Positions 16,401-22,300 of a DNA stretch of 22,899 nt are shown here, piece by piece. The notes below the pieces were generated by a model that had not been told where the DNA came from, did no database searches, and worked only from the letters and a program-made list of their open reading frames with translations. The stretch is from Alphaproteobacteria bacterium. GTDB lineage: Bacteria > Pseudomonadota > Alphaproteobacteria > Rs-D84. The stretch is from positions 1 through 22,899 of the forward strand of contig JAGBCZ010000001.1 in the NCBI GenBank assembly GCA_017937735.1, in the 5' to 3' direction. Every line of letters begins with the position of its first letter. The stretch's first letter is position 1. The position numbers and the translations under genes are program-made.

Positions 16401-16638
16401 GCGTGCGGCGTTGACATATGACGTTGTAAATGATGATAATCACGCAACAGTTATGTTGCCAAGTGTTGGTACATCATATAACGTTGACGGCAAAGCATTG
16501 AACAAACTGGGTGGTGAATTTGGTATCGGTTTGACTGCTGAATATAAAGAAATGGAATTCAGCATAATGTATGATTTGGATGTTCACGAAGATTATACAT
16601 CACAAACAGGTATGATTAAATTCCGTGGCCGTTTCTAA
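13417..16638 (+). CDS. Autotransporter with Pmp-like GGA(I/L) repeats
   Basis: The 1073-aa surface protein has a signal peptide (about residues 1-27, ending VMPAMA). The passenger, to about residue 700, carries at least ten GGAI or GGAL motifs (GGAISTRR, GGAIFNTF, GGAIYNDG, GGAIFNSG, GGAIKNNG, GGALFIG, GGAIHARH, GGAISNIY and others) alternating with F-x-x-N motifs. That pairing defines the polymorphic membrane protein (Pmp) repeats of Chlamydia, where they build a beta-helical adhesin. A linker at about 720-815 leads to the barrel (about 820-1073, starting GFWMQGLYN and ending MIKFRGRF with terminal Phe). AAAAGGAG is placed 5 nt before the ATG. Passenger cysteines are absent. It lies downstream of structured element A. 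The likely role is adhesion to cells or mucus, inferred from the family. Confidence 0.93.
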   Translation: MSNTKHLADLLKVCSILPVFAVMPAMATIPDGYVESAEQSIKAPVNIVGETYENSYIRSPEGTALEYQNLTNLYFSHGKQTSTIKDTVFRNNNTEVGGALATAGGGNVVPGELGGNQTELFVENSSFIGNSALYDAGAIGNYGFLTIGEGVVFEQNVSVNGYDTPDYMGGGALGLGSLSTTIIGEGTKFVGNYSGTYGGAISTRRSENGDNHIAKADIQGEFEDNEAKYRGGAIFNTFYVDNGLGKGAGVTVDGDFYRNNAGEYGGAIYNDGTKDVGNLSGGVMTVNNSNFNYNTAGNEGGAIFNSGTMDINGGEFVGNKAENGYGGAIKNNGTMTITDANFYDNIAYVNGAVATSRQDAVKTTITGGRFENNYALADGGALSLYSVATVDGTWFVDNAGGIDKRIDGTSYKGASDTNGGGALFIGQKGKATLKNVHFIDNETSVNGGAIHARHFLSDGAYLNIDVAEFDDNEAAKHGGAISNIYSGHVNISNATFTSNDAGEFGGAIYNGVGLNWDSSTSDWSSGDGTINFTNVEFRDNKAGKNGGAIYNDTLGTMTFAGVNTFADNRRNAGNYVAANDIHNLGKISVVSGKTTLSGGVTGTGTFTIDNGAELYIGSSNIEQSEIVINGTVFADVLTDGSAAYIDRADKAENIRENNGGTYAKLLGNVTGDGSINLNVGSVGTYEMFSQANDIEINAGKAYNVTVDGKNVNVALKSVETLAGDTGMSQRAAGAISSLATSSDRNIQMVSLAAQKLLNSGDENAIAQIEQETAKLNPEDKPVTQSVTTSLNNQVLSLTAGRMSGGAPMIGRSGGDNGESGFWMQGLYNQSKSGSAFDGKTRGFALGADTLVANKYTLGLGFAYNNTDVSSGTRDTEIDSKTLFLYGQYKPNKWFANATLAYTMSEYTENTDPFGVAIASTYDVDAYGAQLMAGYDFATGITTEMGMRYLHIAQEEYNNGVNTVAEQDTDFLTAVAGLKYSFYVETENMLKFRPELRAALTYDVVNDDNHATVMLPSVGTSYNVDGKALNKLGGEFGIGLTAEYKEMEFSIMYDLDVHEDYTSQTGMIKFRGRF

Positions 16639-16645
16639 AAAAAAG

Positions 16646-16669
16646 TCCCCCATTTGGGGGATTTTTTTT
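16646..16669. terminator. Bidirectional terminator between the Pmp-like gene and ccrM
   Basis: TCCCCC (16646-16651) and GGGGGA (16656-16661) form a 6-bp stem with loop ATTT. There is an A-run on the left and a T-run on the right, so it can end both convergent genes. Confidence 0.88.
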
Positions 16670-16675
16670 ATTTGT

Positions 16676-17776
16676 TTATGCGGCTTGTTTGATGTTGATT
16701 TTGATACTGCGTATATATTTGCGTAATTCATCGATTGGAACCATTGTGCCGTCTTGTTTTTGTGCAGACCAGTAATCCCATCCGTTAAAGCTGACACTGC
16801 GTTGTAGTTTTGCTGCCATAACGTGAATTGATGCCTTGCCGTATAATTGGTGTGTTAATTGGCCGTCCTGGGTTATCATGACACGTTCGCCACGTGGACT
16901 GACCAGTGTTTGGCCGGTATATAATAAACCTGCATCAATTAATTCTTTGAATGCGACACGTACTTCTTCACGTTTTGGTTTTGTGACTTCGATATCTGTT
17001 AAATCAATTGGCGTTATGTTTGCAATACGATTACGGGCAGCCGTGACATACGTTTCATCTTGTTCGATACCGATAAATTGACGCCCCAGTTCAATTGCGG
17101 CCGCCGCAGTTGTACCAGACCCCATAAATGGATCCAAGATAATATCGCCTGGCTTTGTTGATGCCAATATTACACGATGCAATAAATCAAGTGGTTTTTG
17201 TGTGTTATGCAGACTTTTCCCGTTTTCGTCTTTGATACGTTCTTCGCCCAGGCAAATGTTTAAATCCCAATCAGAACGCATCTGTTTGCCGCCATTTAAC
17301 TTTTTCATTGTTTCATAGTTAAATGTGTACTTGCCTGTTTTTGTTGGTGTTGCCCAGATTAACGTTTCGTGTGCGTTTGTAAATCGTGTTCCACGAAAGT
17401 TTGGCATTGGATTTGTTTTGACCCAAACAATATCGTTTAAAATCCAAAAGCCCATATCTTGCAGCATTGTGCCAACACGGAAAATGTTATGATAACTGCC
17501 AATTGTCCACATGGCGCCATTTGGTTTTAAAACACGTTTGCATTCTGATAACCACATGCGTGTGAATTCGTCATACTGTTCAGATGATTCAAACGAATCC
17601 CACGAATCACGTACAGCACGTGCGGCTGTTTGGTCTTCGGGGCGGTATAGTGTTTTGGCGCCCAGTTGTAAATTATATGGTGGGTCTGCGAAAACAGCAT
17701 CGACAGATGCGTCTGGAATACTCCGCATGATATCGATACAATTACCCAACAAGATTTGATTCAGGTATTTTTTCAT
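16676..17776 (-). CDS. ccrM: CcrM-type DNA adenine methyltransferase (GANTC)
   Basis: The 366-aa enzyme methylates adenine, by family in GANTC, and in alphaproteobacteria helps time replication and cell-cycle transcription. The beta-group order is clear: catalytic DPPYNL at residues 31-36 comes before the SAM-binding DPFMGSGTT at 215-223. Other CcrM-like segments are WTIGSYHNIFRVG, NPMPNFRGTRFTNAHETL and HNTQKPLDLL. The C-terminal extension (about 270-355, ending with FNGWDYWSAQ) is the domain that sets CcrM apart from shorter Dam-like enzymes and aids recognition. GGAGAG lies upstream of the ATG. A GANTC site (17758-17762) lies inside the fifth to seventh codons, which might allow feedback by methylation. 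It is divergent from nrdR across a 167-nt AT-rich gap. Confidence 0.96.
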   Translation of the reverse strand: MKKYLNQILLGNCIDIMRSIPDASVDAVFADPPYNLQLGAKTLYRPEDQTAARAVRDSWDSFESSEQYDEFTRMWLSECKRVLKPNGAMWTIGSYHNIFRVGTMLQDMGFWILNDIVWVKTNPMPNFRGTRFTNAHETLIWATPTKTGKYTFNYETMKKLNGGKQMRSDWDLNICLGEERIKDENGKSLHNTQKPLDLLHRVILASTKPGDIILDPFMGSGTTAAAAIELGRQFIGIEQDETYVTAARNRIANITPIDLTDIEVTKPKREEVRVAFKELIDAGLLYTGQTLVSPRGERVMITQDGQLTHQLYGKASIHVMAAKLQRSVSFNGWDYWSAQKQDGTMVPIDELRKYIRSIKINIKQAA

Positions 17777-17800
17777 CTCTCCGCTGTCCCTGTGATATAT

Positions 17801-17809
17801 ATTTTACCA
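17801..17809 (-). promoter_or_regulatory. Extended -10 promoter of ccrM
   Basis: On the - strand TGG followed by TAAAAT (plus-strand 17801-17806, five of six) gives an extended -10, with a predicted start about 18 nt before the ATG. No convincing -35 is seen. Confidence 0.5.
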
Positions 17810-17857
17810 TATTTTGTGGTGTAAAAATTTTGCCTGGATAAAAAAAATTAAAATAAA

Positions 17858-17890
17858 GCACTTGATTTTTTATAAAAGTGCAATTTTTTT
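17858..17890. other. Hairpin in the ccrM-nrdR divergent intergenic region
   Basis: GCACTT (17858-17863) and AAGTGC (17876-17881) form a 6-bp stem around a 12-nt AT loop. T-rich DNA follows on both strands. It could act as a terminator or as an operator between the divergent promoters. For nrdR, TATAAC at 17901-17906 is a possible -10. Confidence 0.45.
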
Positions 17891-17943
17891 ACATTGAATT
17901 TATAACTTGCCAATGATGGATTTGATTGCTAACCTATACCAGT

Positions 17944-18444
17944 ATGAGATGTCCATATTGTAATTCTACTGATAGTCGTGTAACAGACTCGCGTCCTGAT
18001 ATCGAGGATGCAATTATTCGCCGCCGCCGTGTTTGCGAACAGTGTGGGGCAAAATTCACAACTGTTGAACGTATTCAGATGCGTGATTTAATGGTGCGCA
18101 AAAACAGTGGCAAATTAGAAGCGTTTGATCGTGAAAAATTGCGCCGCAGTATTAAGTTGGCATGTCGCAACCGTGATGTTGGTGATGAACAGATTGAAAA
18201 ATTAGTAACATCAATCCATCGCCGTCTGGAAACAGAAAGTCCGGATGAAACAGTTACCAGTGCCATGGTTGGTCAAATGGTATCTGATTCTTTATTAAAT
18301 TTGGATCCGATTGCGTTTGTGCGTTTTGTTTCCGTATATCGTAAGTTTTCACGTATATCTGACTTTAAAAAGATTATCGATAAAATCCCAGAAGATGACG
18401 ATGATGCAATTGTATGTAAATTGCCCAAGACTTCGCTGTTCTGA
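17944..18444 (+). CDS. nrdR: Transcriptional repressor NrdR
   Basis: The 166-aa regulator represses ribonucleotide reductase genes in response to dATP or ATP. The N-terminal zinc ribbon has its four cysteines (Cys3, Cys6, Cys31, Cys34) within MRCPYC and CEQCGAKFTTVER. An ATP-cone follows (about 49-139), including VRKNSGKLEAFDREKL and DPIAFVRFVSVYR. The C-terminal acidic stretch EDDDDA is slightly longer than usual. The ATG at 17944 is fixed by the invariant MRCPYC start; an upstream TTG adds six residues without family support. There is no Shine-Dalgarno before it, and a TATACC box lies 3 nt upstream. It is followed after 4 nt by the transglycosylase gene, so the two are probably cotranscribed. 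No NrdR boxes were recognised. Confidence 0.97.
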   Translation: MRCPYCNSTDSRVTDSRPDIEDAIIRRRRVCEQCGAKFTTVERIQMRDLMVRKNSGKLEAFDREKLRRSIKLACRNRDVGDEQIEKLVTSIHRRLETESPDETVTSAMVGQMVSDSLLNLDPIAFVRFVSVYRKFSRISDFKKIIDKIPEDDDDAIVCKLPKTSLF

Positions 18445-18448
18445 TACG

Positions 18449-20173
18449 ATGAAAAAGATATTTGCATTTTTTATTGCTTTATTTATTCCGCATGTTGTGT
18501 GGGCGCTTGAATTGCCCCAGGTTTTAACAGACGTTGATGCCAGTTTGTATCAACAAATATTTATTTTGCAGGACAAAGAAAAAATAAATACTGCGATAAA
18601 TGTCCAAGGTCAAATTGCAGATAATCTATTGATGAACGAGGTTTTATATCAAAGATATATTTCTGACACATATCACACACGTGGTCGTGAAATTGCGGCA
18701 TGGATGGACCGATATTATGATATGCCTGGGGCCAAACGGATGGAAAAATTGGCAAAGATAAAACAAGCATCTGTGCGCAAGGCGTCTGTGCCAAATATGA
18801 TAAGTGGTTCTGAATCGATTGACACTGCCCAGTCTGAAACATGGACTGCAAAAAAATATTCTGGCAAGGCAGATAAAAAAATTAACGAATTCAAACGTGC
18901 GATTCGCAGTGGTTCTACCAAAATTGCCCGTCAGATACTGGAAGACAAATCGTTTAAAAAAAGTTTAACAGAATCAGACTATGGTCGTTTGGCGGGTCGT
19001 TTGGCGTATTTGTATTATACAAATGGCGAAATGGAATTGGCCAAGAAATGGGGCTTTGTTGCATCTGATGCAAAATCTGAATATGGTTTATGGGCGATGG
19101 GACTGCTGTATTTCAAGGAAGAAAATTACATAGAATCGCAAAAGTATTTCAGTCGAATTTTAGAATTGCCACAAATCAACAACGCCCGCAAGACCGAGGC
19201 TGCGTTTTGGGCGGGTCGTGCCGCAGATTTCAAGGGTGATCGTGAAAATGCAAAACGTTATTGGCGAATCGCTGCAACGTATCCGATGGCGTTTTATGGT
19301 GCGTTATCTGCAACGATGTTGGGGCAACAGCCGAAATATGAATTCTTTGATAATCAGGCAACAGATGAAGATATTGCAGAATTATTAAATACCAAGTACG
19401 GAAAAATGGCACTGGCGTTGTTACAGGTCGGACGCAAGGACAGGGCCGAAGAATATTTAAAATATTTAATAACGCCCAAGGCATCTGACAGGACCTTGCA
19501 TGCGGTTAATTCGATTGCGTCTGAATACGGTTTGCCACGTGTGTCAATTCAGTCTGCCAGTGTTATCAAGGACCGTGGAATTTTAGAAATTGATGATGAT
19601 ATTATATATTCTGCGCAATATCCGTTGCCAGATTGGGAACCGCTGGGTGGCTGGTCAATTGACAGGGCGCTGTTGTTGGCAATCACCAAGCAAGAAAGTA
19701 ATTTCAGAACAACCGCCAAGTCTGGCGCAGGCGCAAATGGCGTAATGCAAATTATGCCAAGTACCGCCAAACGTGTCGCACGTGCAAACAAGGTTGATCT
19801 GTCGCAAATGGATATGTCTAATCCAGAACATAATATGTTCTTGGGTCAACAGTATATTGTTGATTTATTACAGCACCAAAACATTGAAAATAATATTATA
19901 AAAATGCTGGCGGCGTATAATGCAGGGATGGGAACGATGGTAAAATTTGAAAAAGATTTTTATACATACGACCCGCTGTTGTATATTGAAAGTTTTCCTG
20001 CATACGAAACCCGCAGTTATATCAAGCGTGTAATGTCAAATTTATGGTTGTATCGTGCCAGATTGAATCAGCCACTGACATCAATGCGTGAATTGGCGCA
20101 TGGTAATTGGCCACTGTATAACAGCGAAGATGCATACGTACAACAGCAAATAAGACAACGTATGATGATATAG
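18449..20173 (+). CDS. Soluble lytic murein transglycosylase, Slt70-like (family 1A)
   Basis: The 574-aa periplasmic enzyme cleaves the MurNAc-GlcNAc bond of peptidoglycan, forming anhydro-muropeptides. It has a signal peptide (MKKIFAFFIALFIPHVVWA), a long helical superhelix region with TPR-like helices (about 140-350), and a C-terminal SLT domain (about 400-560). Catalytic Glu416 lies in TKQESNF, followed by GVMQIMPSTAKRVA at 431-444, AAYNAG at 488-493 and ESFPAYETRSYIKRVM at 514-529. Length fits the Slt70 group. The ATG at 18449 is 4 nt after the nrdR stop and lacks a ribosome site, so translation is likely coupled. The pair joins nucleotide control with wall turnover, though there is no known direct link. 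Confidence 0.95.
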   Translation: MKKIFAFFIALFIPHVVWALELPQVLTDVDASLYQQIFILQDKEKINTAINVQGQIADNLLMNEVLYQRYISDTYHTRGREIAAWMDRYYDMPGAKRMEKLAKIKQASVRKASVPNMISGSESIDTAQSETWTAKKYSGKADKKINEFKRAIRSGSTKIARQILEDKSFKKSLTESDYGRLAGRLAYLYYTNGEMELAKKWGFVASDAKSEYGLWAMGLLYFKEENYIESQKYFSRILELPQINNARKTEAAFWAGRAADFKGDRENAKRYWRIAATYPMAFYGALSATMLGQQPKYEFFDNQATDEDIAELLNTKYGKMALALLQVGRKDRAEEYLKYLITPKASDRTLHAVNSIASEYGLPRVSIQSASVIKDRGILEIDDDIIYSAQYPLPDWEPLGGWSIDRALLLAITKQESNFRTTAKSGAGANGVMQIMPSTAKRVARANKVDLSQMDMSNPEHNMFLGQQYIVDLLQHQNIENNIIKMLAAYNAGMGTMVKFEKDFYTYDPLLYIESFPAYETRSYIKRVMSNLWLYRARLNQPLTSMRELAHGNWPLYNSEDAYVQQQIRQRMMI

Positions 20174-20259
20174 GCGGGACAAGTGTAAGTGGAAAGTGTT
20201 TGCATAATTTTAATATGTAACATAGCAAAAATAATTCCACCACTAACCACTTGCCCGCC
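20173..20259. repeat. Long imperfect palindrome after the transglycosylase gene
   Basis: Arms 20173-20192 (GGCGGG, CAAGTG, AGTGG) and 20240-20259 (CCACT, CACTTG, CCCGCC) pair with small bulges. Further pairing lies inside (GGAA/TTCC, TTTGC/GCAAA). The unit starts at the last base of the stop codon, so it may be the terminator or a small palindromic insertion. The inner CATAAT (20203-20208) resembles the local -10 motif. The 12-mer TAAGTGGAAAGT in its left arm recurs right after the gene ending at 22122. Confidence 0.65.
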
Positions 20260-20313
20260 ACTTGTTCAAGATTTTCTTATTGAAAAAAAATATTCTTTCT
20301 AATAAAATACAAA

Positions 20314-20540
20314 CGGAACTGACAGGGATGTCGGTTCGGGCTGTCGAAAGCCTACCTAAAAGCAGTGTTGTTGAACGCTGAATCCGTCAACAAGACGCGT
20401 TGGCGTCTTTTATTATCCCCACCAGTTTGGTCGGGGAGCCGTCAGTGTATACAACAGGGTTTCCCGAAGACTGGCGGAGTCTTTCTTTTAGGAGATTTTC
20501 GAACTTCCCGACCGTCACTTCCGTTTGACGGTTTATTTGT
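20314..20540 (+). ncRNA. Structured element B (second copy of the RNA-like repeat)
   Basis: This copy aligns with element A at 13062-13310. Hairpins in order: a 9-bp stem (20316-20324 with 20329-20337); GGC/GCC (20339-20352) after GGTTCGGG; CAGTGTT/AACGCTG (20363-20380); AATCCG; AAGACGC/GCGTCTT with U-run (20392-20414); CCCCACCA/TGGT-C-GGGG (20417-20436); CCGTCAGT/ACTGGCGG (20439-20477); and CCGTCA/TGACGG (20512-20531). Shared sequence blocks include TTATCCCC, TTGGTCGGGG, TATACAACAGG, AAGACTGGCGG, GATTTTC and CCGTCA. Several stems differ in bases but still pair. It lies 143 nt before a secreted-protein gene. No protein explains it. The strand is inferred. Confidence 0.6.
20392..20414 (+). terminator. 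Terminator-like hairpin inside element B
   Basis: AAGACGC (20392-20398) and GCGTCTT (20403-20409) form a perfect 7-bp stem with loop GTTG, followed by TTATT. An alternative pairing of GTCAAC (20386-20391) with GTTGGC (20399-20404) would break it, as in an attenuator switch. Confidence 0.6.
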
Positions 20541-20542
20541 AT

Positions 20543-20644
20543 GGGATGTGACAGTACGCAAGGAATTGTTTTTTGTTTGTTTTTCCGACAACCACCTTGA
20601 AACTGTCGAAGAAAAAAGAAGGTCTTGTGTACTGTCCGCATCCC
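20543..20644. repeat. 102-nt imperfect palindrome between element B and the secreted-protein gene
   Basis: The outer arms pair as GGGATG/CATCCC, GACAGTAC/GTACTGTC and GCAAG/CTTGT (20543-20562 with 20624-20644). The centre adds CGACA/TGTCG (20586-20590 with 20604-20608) within pyrimidine- and purine-rich flanks. This makes a hairpin over the whole unit. It resembles a small MITE-like or palindromic element, or a stable leader hairpin. No target-site duplication is evident. Confidence 0.65.
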
Positions 20645-20682
20645 ACCATTATGACAAAGGGAATTAAGCAGGCGTATTTAAT

Positions 20683-21579
20683 ATGCGGGGAATGTGGGTT
20701 ATTTTTTGTATAATGTTTGTGTCTGTGGCATTGGCAGAAGACGATTTTACATTCAGTGAAATCGGACACGCATTATGCGGATATAATCAGTTTATGTATA
20801 ATTCTGTATGTTATGATTATGATGACCCCAGTGCCGCAACAGCATGCAAGGCCACATACGGTTCTGCATGTTTAAACAGTTTTATTTATACCAGTGATGA
20901 ATTAGATGGGCATTATCCGTTTGCTGTGGCGTATGGGAATATTGGGCATGCGGTTGGAAATGTGTACACTGCGGGCGGTACATGTGATGGTATTGCGGCG
21001 TATGGTTCTGCGTGTTTGAACAGTTTTATTTATACCAGTGATGAATTAGATAAACATTATCCGTTTGAAATTGGGTTCAGTAATGTTTCTTATACGCTAA
21101 ATAATTATGCCAACAAACTGGAACAAGATTGTCTGGGGACGATGGATGGTTATTACACAATGAATATGAGTCAGTATTCCAAACTGGTTGATTCCAAATG
21201 TGCGGATGGTTCATCAGAATACGAAATATTAAACGATTGCCAGAATATCGACATGTCGATTGCGGATGCATCTGACACCCGTTCGCCCCTGCTTCCAGAT
21301 AATATGATGTGTGCGGTGTTATGTAATTCTGGTTCTGTATACAGCAGTACTGGGGCGTGTTTGGAATACTGTCATGTAAACGGCCAGCAAAAGCGTTTTC
21401 ATATAATGCGTGACGGCACGCACATTGAATTTCCATTATGGGCGGATGCGTTAACGACACCTGCCGTGCATATTCAGTTCGAAGATAAAACAGTGTGTCA
21501 TTTGAACCTGACCACAGATGTCAAGAAAGACGCACTGGGGATAAAATATCAAGATACGGTTTATTACAGTACAAAATAA
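20683..21579 (+). CDS. Secreted cysteine-rich protein of unknown function, with an internal duplication
   Basis: The 298-aa precursor has a signal peptide ending in SVALA before EDDF. A second ATG at 20692 would start it at MWVIF. The mature part has 14 cysteines, an even number, so disulfide bonds in the periplasm or outside are likely. A block of 22 residues (YGSACLNSFIYTSDELD-x-HYPF) occurs twice, 48 codons apart. The C-terminal region (from about 240, GTHIEFPLWADALTTPAVHI to the end) is cysteine-poor and beta-strand-like, possibly a separate domain. I recognise no characterised family. The gene is followed after 15 nt by the next secreted gene, so they are probably one operon. It lies downstream of element B and a long palindrome. 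No good ribosome site is seen. Confidence 0.75.
   Translation: MRGMWVIFCIMFVSVALAEDDFTFSEIGHALCGYNQFMYNSVCYDYDDPSAATACKATYGSACLNSFIYTSDELDGHYPFAVAYGNIGHAVGNVYTAGGTCDGIAAYGSACLNSFIYTSDELDKHYPFEIGFSNVSYTLNNYANKLEQDCLGTMDGYYTMNMSQYSKLVDSKCADGSSEYEILNDCQNIDMSIADASDTRSPLLPDNMMCAVLCNSGSVYSSTGACLEYCHVNGQQKRFHIMRDGTHIEFPLWADALTTPAVHIQFEDKTVCHLNLTTDVKKDALGIKYQDTVYYSTK
20857..20923 (+). repeat. 67-nt intragenic direct repeat, copy 1
   Basis: This copy matches 21001-21067 with few changes, several of them synonymous (TAC/TAT, GCA/GCG, TTA/TTG). The offset of 144 nt is a multiple of three and keeps the frame. Confidence 0.9.
21001..21067 (+). repeat. 67-nt intragenic direct repeat, copy 2
   Basis: This is the second copy of the block at 20857-20923. 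It includes a 33-nt identical core and encodes the duplicated 22-residue segment. Confidence 0.9.
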
Positions 21580-21594
21580 GTCAAAGGGGGAAAA

Positions 21595-22122
21595 ATGAAA
21601 TATTTATTGACCATTATAATGTTATGCGTGACATTTGCATCCTATGCGAACGAAACGAATACGATATGCGACACAACCAAGGCGGTTGTTCTGGTCTTGC
21701 ACAAGGACAAGGATGGGACCGTTACTGAAAATGCAGACAATCACTGGGCGGTAACTGTTGGATATGACACGTTAAGTGGCGGCGCCTATGACGGCAGTGG
21801 CAATAACGTTGTAACAGGCATTGTGTCGTGCAGTGAATTATCTGTTAAATCTGCGGCGGATGGTTCCAGTTATGATGGTGGCACGGCAGAATTTGGTGAT
21901 GCGAACACATTTGCCAAAATGCGTGCAACAAATCGTGGAACAAAATGCTGGTGCAAAATGGAAGGTCCCATGACGTCATTTTGGGTATATATAAATGAAT
22001 ACGCAGATACAGAAACATGCGCATCAGAATGTACAACGTATTGTGCCAACGGCTTTGCGACCAATACGCAAATGGGGAACGGTCGATACGTCCGCAACGC
22101 CCTGATAGATGCAGTGTGGTAA
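21595..22122 (+). CDS. Secreted small cysteine-rich protein, paralogue 1
   Basis: The 175-aa precursor starts with a signal peptide (MKYLLTIIMLCVTFASYA, cleavage before NETN). The mature part has seven cysteines in an order shared with the protein at 22301: one near the N-terminus, one after about 50 residues, a CWC motif followed by KMEGPMTSFWV, and a C-terminal CASECTTYC. Glycine- and aspartate-rich loops separate them. I do not know a characterised family; an exported or cell-surface role is inferred. CAAAGGGGGAAAA gives a strong ribosome site. It starts 15 nt after the previous gene, in the same operon. A GC-rich hairpin follows the stop. Confidence 0.82.
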   Translation: MKYLLTIIMLCVTFASYANETNTICDTTKAVVLVLHKDKDGTVTENADNHWAVTVGYDTLSGGAYDGSGNNVVTGIVSCSELSVKSAADGSSYDGGTAEFGDANTFAKMRATNRGTKCWCKMEGPMTSFWVYINEYADTETCASECTTYCANGFATNTQMGNGRYVRNALIDAVW

Positions 22123-22145
22123 GTGGAAAGTAGTGGCAGAAATAT

Positions 22146-22168
22146 CCTGCCCCCCTGTGTGGGGCGGG
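22146..22168 (+). terminator. GC-rich hairpin after paralogue 1
   Basis: CCTGCCCC (22146-22153) and GGGGCGGG (22161-22168) pair over 8 bp with one G-U. No U-run follows, so it may be a terminator of a different kind or part of the repeat-rich spacer. Confidence 0.5.
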
Positions 22169-22191
22169 TCGGAAAAAGGAACAAAAACTTT

Positions 22192-22220
22192 GTCATTCCC
22201 GCGCAGGCGGGAATAGGGAC
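22192..22220. repeat. REP-like palindrome
   Basis: TTCCCGC (22196-22202), loop GCAG, and GCGGGAA (22207-22213) form a perfect 7-bp stem, with GTC and GAC extending it at the flanks. GTCATTCCCGC-N-GCGGGAAT is a widespread proteobacterial extragenic palindrome, known for giving the spurious peptide IPACAGMT when translated. Confidence 0.75.
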
Positions 22221-22261
22221 CAAGCAGTGCGAGTGAAACGAGCCAAAAAAAGTGTAAGTGT

Positions 22262-22270
22262 TGGCATAAT
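22262..22270 (+). promoter_or_regulatory. Extended -10 promoter of paralogue 2
   Basis: TGG followed by CATAAT (22265-22270) is an extended -10. The upstream AAGTGTAAGTG (22250-22260) is also found in the palindrome at 20173-20259, before its own CATAAT, so the pair of motifs may be a shared control sequence. Confidence 0.55.
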
Positions 22271-22300
22271 AAAAATAAAAAACCAAAGGAAGGAAAGACG

